Below are positions 18,241 to 26,919 of a stretch of DNA of 50,786 nt, piece by piece. Both the position numbers and the translations under genes were made by a program. The notes under the pieces were generated by a model, which searched no databases, was not told where the DNA came from, and saw only the letters and a program-made list of their open reading frames with translations. How positions within the stretch are numbered: the first letter of the stretch is position 1; each line of letters starts with the position of its first letter. The stretch is from DASPKM01 sp036402175 (lineage in GTDB: Bacteria > Bacteroidota > Bacteroidia > Chitinophagales > Chitinophagaceae), in NCBI GenBank assembly GCA_036402175.1, contig DASWTK010000332.1, positions 1 to 50,786 of the forward strand, written 5' to 3'.

Positions 18241-20677
18241 CGAAAACCATTTTGCCCACGATCCGCCTGTCGGTTTTTTCTTCCGGCTTCATGAACCACA
18301 GTTTATAATATTTACCTGCTGACCAGTTATCAACGAATGTATCATAATATTTACTGCCGGGGTTGCCCGACTGACCACCGGGATAAATTGCATAGGCTTC
18401 CGTTTCATTGGTAAGATGAACGATCATCCTCCAGCTGGGTCCATGAAAATCCTTTGTAGCATTGATGATGTGTGTTCCTCCTCCAACTGGAAGATTATAC
18501 CTGCTCAATGGTCCTAACCGCAGCAGGTGCCGCACACCTGTTCCTTTGAACTTTGCCCATTCCAGTCTTCCCGCTTCCTTTAGCTTTTTCAAAGTGGGTA
18601 CCGCTTTTTTGAATGAAAGTGTTACCAGCTGCGGAAGGGTTTCTTTTTCGGGAGTCTGAATATTATCGATGAATTTAAATGATGAGTCGCGCAGCATTGC
18701 TTCCAGCAGTGTGCTTTCATCGGGCCATTTCATCGGCAGATCTGTTTGATAGATCTCATCTCTCCAGACACTGGATTCAAGGCTGTCGAACCAGTTTGCA
18801 AAAACGGTAATGCCTCTTTCTCCCGGATCGTTTCTCAGGTTCCATCCTTTGAATATGTTCAGGAATTCCTTCTCATCGGTTTCAAGTGCGCTTTCATCAA
18901 TATTTTTCAGTAACACAGGTTTTGCCATTTCAGCAAATACATTGTAATTCTCCACCTGCAACCGCTGCATATCTTCAGGCGTTATATTCGACATTTGCCC
19001 AAGAAAACGATTGATGATGTATCCCCGGTAAGGCGGATAACTTCCTCCAAGATAATATGGGTAAGTAATATCAGTCGGAAACTGATTTGCGCTGCTCACA
19101 AATCCTCTTTCTGGATTTATCTGGTGAGGGTTTTCGGTTTGTGGAATGTTACCCTGCCACAAATAGGTGCTATCAGTTCCGGGCATAACAAAATCACCCT
19201 GCCTGTACCATTTTGCGGGCCATGATCCCTGGGCCCAGATGGCAATATCGCCCGATTTACTGGCGAAAACGCAATTCTGTCCGGGTGTCTGGAGGTTTGT
19301 GAGCGCCCGGTAATAATCCTCATAATTTTTCGTATGATTTAATTCATAAAATATCTTAAGCTCGTTGCTGGGCTCATGGGCTTTCCATTTGACTGCATAA
19401 TTTTTCTCATTCGGCGTATGGCCGTTTTCTGTGAACGTGGGGTCGTACATCACCGGGCCAAACAACGTATAGGCAACACTGTCAGTTAAATCCGGACGAC
19501 CCTTCACTTTCAGTTTTTCAACTGTCCATTCTGTTTGTTTCCATCCATCGTTGAACTTATATAAGTCGCGGGTCTTGTCTTTAAATTCAATTTCATAATA
19601 GTCCCGCACGTCACGCATGCCATTGGTAAAACCCCATGCACAGCTGTCGTTAAACCCGATGATTATACAGGGAGCACCCGGAAAAGTTGCGCCATAGGCA
19701 TTAAATTCCGGCGTGTGTATCTGCATTTCATACCATAACGAAGGCAGATTCAATGAAAGGTGTGGATCGTTACAAAGAATAGGTCGTCCGCTGGCGGTTT
19801 TACTCCCTGAAACTGCCCAGTTGTTGCTGCCGTTGTCCCTGTCAGGTTTGCTATGAAGTATACTGACAGAATCCTTTCTTCCATAATACAACGAATCCGC
19901 TGCTTTGGGAACGGTAAGCTTCAGCCCCGCGGCTTCAAAAATGGTTCCCTTTGGTACGATGGGATCAAGCGAGTCCTGTGTGATTGGATATATCAGGTCA
20001 AGGTCCTGTTGCGAAAAAATAGATTTTGCATTGGTGAGTTCAAAATCATCTTCTGCTCCCGCCAGGTCAAGGCTCATATATTTCAGGAACAGCGCTGTTT
20101 TGAGCGCGCTCCATCTTTCAGGCTCATAACCCAGCAGTTTGTATTCAATTGGCCATTGACTTTTATTGGTATTATCAAGGTAGTGATTTACGCCGGCTGC
20201 ATAGGCTTCGATCGCATTGCTCGTCTTTGGATCTTTTGCAGATTCTTCCACTGCTATTTTGGCCGCGTAAACCATTCCCAACCGCCGCATGCCACGATCG
20301 AAATTTATAAGCACATCGTTGGCTCCGGGTCCAAGAATTTCGCTGAGCCTTCCCGCGGCAGCCCTGGTTTGAAAGTCCATTTGCCACAACCTGAACTTTG
20401 CATGAAGGTATCCCTGCACAAAAAAAGCGTCGGTTTCATTCTGAGCAAAAATGTGCGGTACAAGCCTTTCGTCAAGATAAACTTCCGCTTTGCTTTTTAT
20501 TAAGGATGATTGTATTTCAAGATTAAAGGCTTCGTCTGCAGGTTCCGCGTTCTGCCATAATCCGTGCTGGGGACTAAGCAATTTCCCAATTGCAGGTGTA
20601 TCACCCCACGAACGGTTCAGTGCATAGATCAGTAGAATTGTTATCAGTGAAGTAACAAGAAGCGGTATCCAGCGCAT
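18230..20677 (-). CDS. penicillin-acylase-family Ntn hydrolase, membrane-anchored
   Basis: An 815-residue precursor of the penicillin amidase (S45) family. The N-terminus is a single hydrophobic segment (MRWIPLLVTSLITILLIYAL) that probably anchors or exports the protein to the periplasm. The alpha-chain region contains DAFFVQGYLHAKFRLWQMDFQTRAAAGRLSE-type sequence and RGMRRLG. The autoproteolytic junction is DNGSNNWAVSG around residue 290: the Ser in GSNNW would become the N-terminal nucleophile of the beta chain. CNDPHLSLNLPSLWYEMQ follows as in the family. Substrates in Bacteroidota are unknown; acyl-homoserine lactones, N-acyl amino acids or other acyl amides are possible. The gene ends in a terminator palindrome that includes its stop codon. 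Confidence 0.92.
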   Translation of the reverse strand: MRWIPLLVTSLITILLIYALNRSWGDTPAIGKLLSPQHGLWQNAEPADEAFNLEIQSSLIKSKAEVYLDERLVPHIFAQNETDAFFVQGYLHAKFRLWQMDFQTRAAAGRLSEILGPGANDVLINFDRGMRRLGMVYAAKIAVEESAKDPKTSNAIEAYAAGVNHYLDNTNKSQWPIEYKLLGYEPERWSALKTALFLKYMSLDLAGAEDDFELTNAKSIFSQQDLDLIYPITQDSLDPIVPKGTIFEAAGLKLTVPKAADSLYYGRKDSVSILHSKPDRDNGSNNWAVSGSKTASGRPILCNDPHLSLNLPSLWYEMQIHTPEFNAYGATFPGAPCIIIGFNDSCAWGFTNGMRDVRDYYEIEFKDKTRDLYKFNDGWKQTEWTVEKLKVKGRPDLTDSVAYTLFGPVMYDPTFTENGHTPNEKNYAVKWKAHEPSNELKIFYELNHTKNYEDYYRALTNLQTPGQNCVFASKSGDIAIWAQGSWPAKWYRQGDFVMPGTDSTYLWQGNIPQTENPHQINPERGFVSSANQFPTDITYPYYLGGSYPPYRGYIINRFLGQMSNITPEDMQRLQVENYNVFAEMAKPVLLKNIDESALETDEKEFLNIFKGWNLRNDPGERGITVFANWFDSLESSVWRDEIYQTDLPMKWPDESTLLEAMLRDSSFKFIDNIQTPEKETLPQLVTLSFKKAVPTLKKLKEAGRLEWAKFKGTGVRHLLRLGPLSRYNLPVGGGTHIINATKDFHGPSWRMIVHLTNETEAYAIYPGGQSGNPGSKYYDTFVDNWSAGKYYKLWFMKPEEKTDRRIVGKMVFEKG

Positions 20678-20718
20678 AGTGGTTGGGTTTGAAAACTATG
20701 GATAAAAATATGTCATTT

Positions 20719-21849
20719 TCACATTGAGCCATTCAGTAATTTCTCACTCAGTGTGCGTATCATTCCATCGATTTCATCCCCTGTATTGAAACTATGCAGT
20801 ACAATGCGCAAGCGCTCCTGTCCCTTTGGTACGGTAGGATAAAGGATAGGCCTTACATCATAACCTGCTTCCTGCAGGTGACTGGCAATTGTTTTCACTT
20901 CCTCATTTCCGGGAATCACAATACCCTGTATTGGTGTTGCGCTATTTAAAACATTAAACCTGTCCTGTATGCACAATGAAAACTGCCTGAATTCCCGCAT
21001 CAGCTTTTCCAATGCCAGGCGTTCGCTGCTCATACCGGGAAATATCTTGTAAGATCGCAGGATATCGGCGATAACAGCTTCCGGCAAAGCGGTTGTATAA
21101 ATAAAAGGCCGTGAAAAGTTGATCAGATAATCGCGAAGCGTAACACTTCCTAAAACCACCGCTCCGTGGCACCCCAGCGCTTTTCCAAACGTATGCACTC
21201 TTGCAAAGCAACGATCGTGCAACTGCTGGCGCTGCACCACTCCTTCTCCCTGCTGACCAATGACGCCTGTAGCATGCGCTTCGTCTACGATAAGAAAACA
21301 ACCATAACGGTCGCAGATATCTGCCAGTTCATTCAGCGGCGCTATGTCGCCATCCATGGAGAATACCGACTCGGTCACCACGAACACCTGACCGGTGGCA
21401 CCAGCTATTTTTTTTTCCAGGTCGCCGGTATCATTATGCCGGAAATTGTACGACTGTGCGAACGACAACCTGATGCCATCCCGGATGGAAGCATGACATA
21501 AATAATCATATAGGATGGTATCGCCTTTTTGCGGAACACAACTCAGCAGCCCAACATTTGCATCGTATCCTGAATTAAACAGCAGCGCGGCTTCCGCTTT
21601 ATGAAAGTGAGCAATGAAATCCTCGGTTTCTTCCGCCAGCGCGGTGTTGCCCGACAACAATCTCGACCCAGTGCTGCCCCTGCGAAACCTCTTAGCCGGT
21701 TCTTCACTTATTTCCAGCAATCCATTCTTTACCATTCCCAGGTAATCATTTGAACACAGATCGCTTAACCCATTAGAGATCTTCAACTGACGATAAGAAT
21801 TCTGAGCAATGCGGTGTTGGAGTTTGTCTTGTAAGAAGTGATCTTTCAT
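20719..21849 (-). CDS. alpha-oxoamine synthase (BioF/KBL-like PLP enzyme)
   Basis: A 376-residue fold-type I PLP enzyme of the alpha-oxoamine synthase group (8-amino-7-oxononanoate synthase, glycine C-acetyltransferase, serine palmitoyltransferase). Motifs: LCSNDYLG at the N-terminus, GSTGSRLLSGN near residue 70, HASIRDGIRLS, FVVTESVFSMDGD, VDEAHATGVIG and the PLP lysine in HTFGKALGCHG around residue 235. FSRPFIYTTALP and ERLRIVLHS complete the family pattern. The start at 21849 (MKDHFLQDKL) is preferred to upstream frames running into low-complexity repeat DNA. No other bio genes are adjacent, so biotin synthesis is plausible (BioF) but not proven. Confidence 0.88.
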   Translation of the reverse strand: MKDHFLQDKLQHRIAQNSYRQLKISNGLSDLCSNDYLGMVKNGLLEISEEPAKRFRRGSTGSRLLSGNTALAEETEDFIAHFHKAEAALLFNSGYDANVGLLSCVPQKGDTILYDYLCHASIRDGIRLSFAQSYNFRHNDTGDLEKKIAGATGQVFVVTESVFSMDGDIAPLNELADICDRYGCFLIVDEAHATGVIGQQGEGVVQRQQLHDRCFARVHTFGKALGCHGAVVLGSVTLRDYLINFSRPFIYTTALPEAVIADILRSYKIFPGMSSERLALEKLMREFRQFSLCIQDRFNVLNSATPIQGIVIPGNEEVKTIASHLQEAGYDVRPILYPTVPKGQERLRIVLHSFNTGDEIDGMIRTLSEKLLNGSM

Positions 21850-21850
21850 C

Positions 21851-21944
21851 AAATTCAAAATGTAAAATGAAAAATGCAAAATGAAAACCTCAGGGCCGAA
21901 GTTCTTGTTTTAATTTTTACTTTTACATTTTACATTTTGAATTT
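21851..21944. repeat. 19-bp inverted repeat in the divergent promoter region
   Basis: AAATTCAAAATGTAAAATG at 21851-21869 is repeated as its exact reverse complement at 21926-21944, with a 56-base spacer. Further near-copies of TTTTACATTTTG continue to 21960. The element lies between two divergently transcribed genes, so it is not a terminator. The unit TACATTTTG resembles the TAnnTTTG promoter box with one extra T. Confidence 0.75.
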
Positions 21945-21957
21945 TACATTTTACATT

Positions 21958-22563
21958 TTGATCTCAACCCACGTTAAAAACATCCTCGGCCTTCACCTCC
22001 CTTCCGACCCTCGCTGGGTTGATCTGGCAGGCATTTCGATGGAACATATTCTGACCGATCATGCGTATTGCGAACAAAAGGCCGCGGCCAGCTGCATGTC
22101 GCTGATTCAACGGTATTCTGACAGGGAAAAATTGGTAAACGAGCTGAGCCCTGTGGTAACAGAGGAATGGGGCCATTTCCGGCTGGTGTTGCACGAACTG
22201 CAAAAAAGAAATTTAAAGCTTGGAAAACAACGGAAAGATGAATATGTAAATAAATTACTCGAATTTCAACGAAAGGGCGGCAGTGTGGAAGAGCGTTTAC
22301 TTGACCAGTTGCTTACCATGGCATTGATCGAAGCCCGCTCGTGCGAAAGGTTCAAAAGGCTGAGTGAAGGATTAAATGATGAATACCTTCGTAACTTCTA
22401 CAGGCGGTTCATGGAAAGCGAAGCAGGGCATTATACGTTGTTCATTGAACTGGCAGAGACATATATCGATAAAGAAAAAGTAAAAAACCGCTGGGCCGAA
22501 TGGCTTGAGTATGAGGCTGAGATCATGAAAACACTTCAGGTCAGGGGCGACCGGATACACTAA
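21958..22563 (+). CDS. miaE: tRNA-(ms2io6A) hydroxylase MiaE-like diiron protein
   Basis: A ferritin-like diiron monooxygenase that hydroxylates ms2i6A37 in tRNA in characterised homologues. Metal-ligand motifs are visible: DHAYCEQKAAA, EEWGHFRLVLHE (ExxH), LIEARSCERF and ESEAGHYTLF (ExxH). The family normally begins close to LGLHLPSDPRW. No ATG exists there: the nearest start is the TTG at 21958, giving 201 residues. An ATG at 21874 would add 28 residues encoded by the repeat (LVLIFTFTFYILNFTFYILI), which look like an accidental membrane segment. I favour the TTG. The APH-like kinase gene follows after 13 bases and is probably cotranscribed. Confidence 0.88.
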   Translation: MISTHVKNILGLHLPSDPRWVDLAGISMEHILTDHAYCEQKAAASCMSLIQRYSDREKLVNELSPVVTEEWGHFRLVLHELQKRNLKLGKQRKDEYVNKLLEFQRKGGSVEERLLDQLLTMALIEARSCERFKRLSEGLNDEYLRNFYRRFMESEAGHYTLFIELAETYIDKEKVKNRWAEWLEYEAEIMKTLQVRGDRIH

Positions 22564-22576
22564 AATTAAACAGAGG

Positions 22577-23644
22577 ATGGAAACATTGACCAATAGCAAG
22601 CTGCAGCAGATCGCTTCGGGCTTTGGCCTGGAACAGGCCAGCGTGGAACCGCTTGGCAGTGGACTTATTCACTATACTTTTAAGGCGGAGTCCGATGGCC
22701 AGGCGATAATCATGCAGCAGATAAATACAAAGGTGTTTGCCGATCCGAATGCGCTGATTGAGAATTACCTGGTGATATACGATCACCTCAAACAAATGGA
22801 TGGAATAAAGGTGCCCGCCCCCGTTCCCGCCAGTAATGGGGAATGGTTGCTGAAGGACGACAATAACGAAATCTGGCGCGCTACTGAATACATATCAAAT
22901 TCCTATACGCCTGCGGCAACTGAAAACGCGAAGGCGGCATATACAACTGCTTCCTGCTTTGCAAGGTTCAGCAGAGCGCTATCGGGAATTGAGTTGTCGG
23001 ATCTGCGGATACTGCTGGCCGATTTTCATGATCTTACTTACCGTTATCATCAATTCGAAGATGTAGTTTCGAACACGCAGGGAATGCGGCTTATGCGCTC
23101 AACCCACGTGATTGCAGAGGTGCGTCAACGAAAACACCTGGTGGATTTTTATACTTCCATCAAAAACAATCCGGAATTTCCAGTCAGGCTTATGCACCAC
23201 GATTGCAAGATCAACAACATCCTGTTCGACATGGATACGAATGAGGTGATCTGTCCTATTGACCTGGATACGATCATGCCGGGCAAATACTTCTCAGACC
23301 TTGGAGATATGATACGAACCATGGCCTGCACTGTTGATGAAAATAGTCGTGAATGGGAAAAAATCGATATCAAACCTGAATTTTATGAAGCCATCGTTAA
23401 TGGATACCTCGATGGAATCGGAAAAGAACTGACAACCGAAGAAACAGCGAATATTCATAAAAGCGGGCTACTGATGGTTTATATGCAAACCATACGTTTT
23501 GTCACTGATTTTCTGAATGGCGATATTTATTACCAGACTACGTATCCCGAACAAAATCTTAATCGTGCATTGAATCAGCTGATACTGCTGGAAAAGCTGG
23601 AGGAGTTTTTGAAATCAAAATATAACGTTAGCCCCGGCAATTAA
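22577..23644 (+). CDS. APH-fold small-molecule kinase
   Basis: A 355-residue phosphotransferase of the aminoglycoside-phosphotransferase/choline-kinase fold. The N-lobe has PLGSGLIHYTFKA as the nucleotide loop and a lysine-poor IIMQQINTKVF strand. The catalytic loop is HHDCKINNILFD (HxDxxxxN) near residue 213, and the metal-binding segment is PIDLDTIMPGKYFSDLGDMIR. The overall pattern resembles N-acetylhexosamine 1-kinase (NahK) and related sugar or metabolite kinases more than antibiotic kinases. It lies 13 bases after miaE. Its TAA stop overlaps the stop of the convergent GSCFA gene in the tetranucleotide TTAA. The substrate is not determined; antibiotic resistance is unlikely. Confidence 0.82.
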   Translation: METLTNSKLQQIASGFGLEQASVEPLGSGLIHYTFKAESDGQAIIMQQINTKVFADPNALIENYLVIYDHLKQMDGIKVPAPVPASNGEWLLKDDNNEIWRATEYISNSYTPAATENAKAAYTTASCFARFSRALSGIELSDLRILLADFHDLTYRYHQFEDVVSNTQGMRLMRSTHVIAEVRQRKHLVDFYTSIKNNPEFPVRLMHHDCKINNILFDMDTNEVICPIDLDTIMPGKYFSDLGDMIRTMACTVDENSREWEKIDIKPEFYEAIVNGYLDGIGKELTTEETANIHKSGLLMVYMQTIRFVTDFLNGDIYYQTTYPEQNLNRALNQLILLEKLEEFLKSKYNVSPGN

Positions 23645-24642
23645 TTCCCGGCCTGTTTATGCCCGAAATAATTTATTTCTTCATCGAGGTCAAGGTGCGG
23701 ATGCTGCCGTTGCAATAATTTAGCCTTTTCAAGATGTGTTTGTAAAAACTGCCTGTGAGCATTTGTTTCCGGCTGAAAAGCCTTGTGCTTCCTTGCCGTT
23801 ACTATCTTTTTAATATCCTGCATGAGCAATTGCGATGGCTCATCAATGAAGTGCTGAACAAATTTATCAAGCACAAATTCAGTGGCCGCATAATTAGGAT
23901 GCACCATATCAATGTCGAAAAACCTGTAGTCCCTCAATACATCGATCACCAGTTCGTAGGCGGGAAAATAATAGATCCTGTCAAACTTGTCTGCCAGGTG
24001 ATGTACAACTTCAATCAACCTGGCCTTGCTGCGGTTATTAAGAATGACTCCATCGCGGATATGCCTTACCGGGCTAACGGTAAAAATCACACGAATGTTT
24101 GGATTGAATTGCCACAGTTGATGCAGGCATCCATCCATTTCCGTATTGATCTCTTCTATGGTCATCATATGCTTCCTGAACCATTGTCCGGGTGCACGGT
24201 GACAATTGGCCACCGCCCCGGTTGGGCCGGTTGAGCTGTCTGTTAAGTGGTACGAAAAAGAAGAACCTAATGTTATGATCAGCCAGTCGGCCTGTTTCAG
24301 AAATGCATGCGCGTATTGCTGTGAATGATTGATCTTATCCAGGCATTGCTGCTGGTCGGTATGAGAAAACAAACTGTGGTGCTGCCAGCTGTTCCACACT
24401 TCATTGAGATAAAAAAGGTCGTCGCTTGTATATTGCTTGTTCCGGATATAAGATACCAGGCTCCAAGCCACGCTTCTTGGGTCGAACAGAATGCCGTTAG
24501 GATTCTGGAGCACCGGAAATTTTAATTCAGAGAGACTGTTACCGATATGGGCTGTGAAGCAGGATCCGATAAGAAGTATCTTGTTTTCATAACTGATCCG
24601 CTCAGGAGGTGAAGGAATATTAATATCGAGCATGAAATCCAT
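23641..24642 (-). CDS. GSCFA-domain protein
   Basis: A 333-residue protein of the GSCFA family, named after its conserved motif, here GSCFTAHIG at about residues 26-34. Other family features include FDPRSVAWSL, NEVWNSWQHHSLFS, WLIITLGSSFSYHL and FTVSPVRHIRDGVILNNRSKA, followed by YFPAYELVIDVLRDYRFFDIDMVHPN. The GSC..., GSS and D/H spacing is reminiscent of SGNH-type esterase/acyltransferase blocks, which is inference. GSCFA proteins are uncharacterised, so any esterase or transferase activity is speculative. It follows the HMG-CoA-lyase-like gene by 21 bases and is likely cotranscribed. Confidence 0.87.
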   Translation of the reverse strand: MDFMLDINIPSPPERISYENKILLIGSCFTAHIGNSLSELKFPVLQNPNGILFDPRSVAWSLVSYIRNKQYTSDDLFYLNEVWNSWQHHSLFSHTDQQQCLDKINHSQQYAHAFLKQADWLIITLGSSFSYHLTDSSTGPTGAVANCHRAPGQWFRKHMMTIEEINTEMDGCLHQLWQFNPNIRVIFTVSPVRHIRDGVILNNRSKARLIEVVHHLADKFDRIYYFPAYELVIDVLRDYRFFDIDMVHPNYAATEFVLDKFVQHFIDEPSQLLMQDIKKIVTARKHKAFQPETNAHRQFLQTHLEKAKLLQRQHPHLDLDEEINYFGHKQAGN

Positions 24643-24663
24643 AATCAGGTAACGGGCTTTTTT

Positions 24664-25521
24664 TCAGATAAATATTTCTCCGGCAATACGCAGGCTTTCA
24701 TCGAGGGCTTTCTTATCAATATCAGGTAATAACTTCTTTTCATCGAAATACCTGATCATCCATTCTGTATTCATGTTGCCAACCAATTCATTGTTGGCCA
24801 TCGGGCATCCGCCGATACCCATTAGCGCGCCATCGAACCTTCGGCATCCGGCCTGCAAAGCGGCTTCTATCTTTTCTTTCCAGTTCTCTGCTGTTGAATG
24901 AAGGTGCACGCCGATCTCATGACCGGGTAATTGTTTTACCAGGTAATCAGTAATTGAAAAAACCTGCGGCGCAGTTGCAAGTCCAACAGTATCCGCCAGT
25001 GAAATGATCCTGACACCCATAGCGGCAATCTTATCAACCCATCTGAAAACCACTTCTTCCGAATACGCGTCACCGTAAGGATTCCCAAAACCCATGGAAA
25101 TATAGATCACGAGCTGTTTGTTGCTGTTGACACATATTCTCTGGATCTCCTCTACCCTTTCGAGCGCGACGGCAATAGTTGAATTGGCGTTACGAAGCTG
25201 AAATGTTTCAGAAACTGAAAACGGAAACCCGATGTATGAAATTTCATCAAATACTGCTGCTTCTTCTGCTCCGCGAACATTGGCTGCAATTGCCAGCAGT
25301 TTGCTTCTTGTTGTCCGAAGATCCAGGCCTTTCAGGACTTCAACTGTATCGGCCATCTGAGGGATAGCTTTAGGAGAAACGAAACTGCCGAAATCAATGG
25401 AGTGAAACCCAACCCTCAATAATGAGTTGATATATCCGATCTTTTTTTCTGTGGGAATGAATTCCTTCCAGCCCTGCATCGCATCCCGGGGACATTCTAT
25501 AAGCGCAATCTGTTGTTCCAT
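24664..25521 (-). CDS. hydroxymethylglutaryl-CoA lyase-like TIM-barrel enzyme
   Basis: A 285-residue member of the HMG-CoA lyase/DRE-TIM metallolyase superfamily, which cleaves HMG-CoA to acetyl-CoA and acetoacetate in leucine catabolism. Expected residues are in place: ECPRDAMQ near the N-terminus (catalytic Arg and metal Asp), HSIDFGSFVSPKAIPQM, ISLADTVGLA, the metal-binding HLHSTAENW (HxH), and GALMGIGGCPMANNELVGN with the catalytic Cys. Family members typically have GGCPFAP, so Met at this position is a mild variation. The ATG at 25521 is preferred; a TTG at 25551 would add ten residues overlapping the promoter box. The two-gene unit with GSCFA suggests a linked but unknown role. Confidence 0.85.
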   Translation of the reverse strand: MEQQIALIECPRDAMQGWKEFIPTEKKIGYINSLLRVGFHSIDFGSFVSPKAIPQMADTVEVLKGLDLRTTRSKLLAIAANVRGAEEAAVFDEISYIGFPFSVSETFQLRNANSTIAVALERVEEIQRICVNSNKQLVIYISMGFGNPYGDAYSEEVVFRWVDKIAAMGVRIISLADTVGLATAPQVFSITDYLVKQLPGHEIGVHLHSTAENWKEKIEAALQAGCRRFDGALMGIGGCPMANNELVGNMNTEWMIRYFDEKKLLPDIDKKALDESLRIAGEIFI

Positions 25522-25529
25522 ATGATTTA

Positions 25530-25560
25530 CAAAAATAACTTTAAAACCCAATGCTTTAAA
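25530..25560 (-). promoter_or_regulatory. candidate promoter of the HMG-CoA-lyase-like gene
   Basis: On the minus strand TATTTTTG (25537 to 25530) fits TAnnTTTG exactly, with TTTA 19 bases upstream as a near-match to the -33 TTTG. Only eight bases separate it from the ATG at 25521, so transcription would start at or next to the start codon. Confidence 0.5.
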
Positions 25561-25633
25561 TCGTTATATTTAGTTACCGCCTTTCCAATGAATTAATGTA
25601 AACAAGATCTTTTAACCCCCAAACATATCATTA

Positions 25634-26182
25634 ATGAAAAGGCTGTTACTGCTGACCTGCCTGGCTATTCTGTGTTCACAGGCTATATTTTCACAGGATA
25701 CCTTACTTCGAAAGAATTATATCGTAAAAACAAAACTGCTGAAGATCAACGACAGCGTTTACAACGTTTACCTTGCTGACATTAATGACACCGCTTTGCT
25801 ACTTTCCCGGACTCCCGTTAGTTTTCGTTCATACATCAGCGAAAATCCGTATTCAGTGAACTTCGACCAGATCAGGGATGTTACACTGAGCCGAAAGGGA
25901 AACGCGGGACGGGGAATTCTCATAGGTGTAATAACAGGAGCAGTGGTTGGTGGCATCATAGGCGCGATCACTTACCAGGGCTGTGATAATTGTTTTCTCG
26001 ACTTTGGGATAGGTTTTGACATTACTATCGGAGCTTTCCTTGGGTCTATCGGAGGAGGACTGACAGGCCTGATCATCGGCTCATCCAAAAAGAGACAATT
26101 CAGTGTTGGCGGAGGAAGAGACAACTTCAACAGAATGCGGCTTTCTGTTCTGGATATGACCTACCGGAAAGTGCGCAATTAA
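25634..26182 (+). CDS. exported glycine-zipper protein of unknown function
   Basis: A 182-residue protein with a cleavable signal peptide (ending AIFSQ) and a central Gly-rich hydrophobic stretch, GRGILIGVITGAVVGGIIGAI, followed after a CDNC pair by a second one, GAFLGSIGGGLTGLIIGSS. Such glycine zippers can pack in membranes. The N-terminal roughly 75 residues are polar with beta character (NYIVKTKLLKINDSVYNVYLADINDTAL). No named family is recognised. A TATATTTA element at 25565-25572 is a 7-of-8 match to the -7 box. The TAA stop shares TTAA with the stop of the convergent rlmB gene. Confidence 0.75.
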   Translation: MKRLLLLTCLAILCSQAIFSQDTLLRKNYIVKTKLLKINDSVYNVYLADINDTALLLSRTPVSFRSYISENPYSVNFDQIRDVTLSRKGNAGRGILIGVITGAVVGGIIGAITYQGCDNCFLDFGIGFDITIGAFLGSIGGGLTGLIIGSSKKRQFSVGGGRDNFNRMRLSVLDMTYRKVRN

Positions 26183-26919
26183 AATTGTTGTCGCTGCTTA
26201 AGCGCTTCGTATAAGATAATTCCAGCCGCAACTGAAACATTCAGCGATTCAAATTCTCCTGTCATTGGGATTTTAAATTTCTCATCGCATATTTTCATAA
26301 GCGGGGGAAATACGCCCTTATCCTCACTTCCCATGATTATGCAGCAAGGTTCCCTCAATTCAAGATCGAACAACTTCGTTTTGGCTGTCATTTCACTTGC
26401 AAATGCCTTAATGCCGTTAAGGTGCAATTCATCAACGGCTTTCATCAGGCTGTTGACCCGGCAGATATTTATTTTTTCCAGAGCGCCCGCGGATGCTTTC
26501 ATGGCATCTTCATTCAATGCGCCTACGCCTTTATCGGGAATGATGAGCGCCTGCGCTCCGCAGCAAACCGCTGTTCTTGCAATGGCTCCGATGTTCCGCA
26601 CGTCTGTGACACCATCGAGCATAACAAATAATGGCAGCTCACCTTTATTCACTACATGATCTATCACATGCTGCAACTCCATGTACTGAACAAGCGCCGC
26701 AAAAGCAACCACACCCTGGTGATTAGCGCGTGTAAGTGAGTTCAGTTTTTCAACAGGTACGTATTGCATTGGCACCTGCATCTTTGTGGCAAGCCTGCGG
26801 ATCTCATTGATCACATCCCCAGCCACATTCTTCTGCAATAGTATTTTGTCAATAGGCCTGCCCGCACTGAGCGATTCAATGATTGGCTGCCGTCCGATTA
26901 TGAGTGATGACTTGTTCAT
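26179..26919 (-). CDS. rlmB: 23S rRNA 2'-O-ribose methyltransferase RlmB (SpoU family)
   Basis: A 246-residue SPOUT methyltransferase of the RlmB/TrmH group, which methylates the 2'-OH of G2251 of 23S rRNA using SAM. The N-terminal substrate-binding domain contains IIGRQPIIESL and HQGVVAFAA. The trefoil-knot SAM site has motif 1 DGVTDVRNIGAIARTA, motif 2 IMGSEDKGV and motif 3 ESLNVSVAAGIILYE. Length is typical. The start codon overlaps the stop of the upstream NUDIX gene by one base (TAATG), so the two are translationally coupled. SAM supply is encoded just beyond, by metK. Confidence 0.95.
   Translation of the reverse strand: MNKSSLIIGRQPIIESLSAGRPIDKILLQKNVAGDVINEIRRLATKMQVPMQYVPVEKLNSLTRANHQGVVAFAALVQYMELQHVIDHVVNKGELPLFVMLDGVTDVRNIGAIARTAVCCGAQALIIPDKGVGALNEDAMKASAGALEKINICRVNSLMKAVDELHLNGIKAFASEMTAKTKLFDLELREPCCIIMGSEDKGVFPPLMKICDEKFKIPMTGEFESLNVSVAAGIILYEALKQRQQF

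Noticed and set aside
19853..20503. 216-codon open frame on the plus strand inside the penicillin-acylase gene
   Set aside because: It lies fully antisense to a well-conserved gene, has no recognisable protein features and no promoter or spacing of its own.
18230..20677. Treating the penicillin-acylase homologue as an antibiotic resistance determinant
   Set aside because: The family acts on many acyl amides and the natural substrate here is unknown; nothing in the context supports beta-lactam resistance.
22577..23644. Calling the APH-fold kinase an aminoglycoside resistance gene
   Set aside because: The core resembles metabolite (sugar) kinases, and its context with miaE is housekeeping; no resistance genes or mobile DNA are near.
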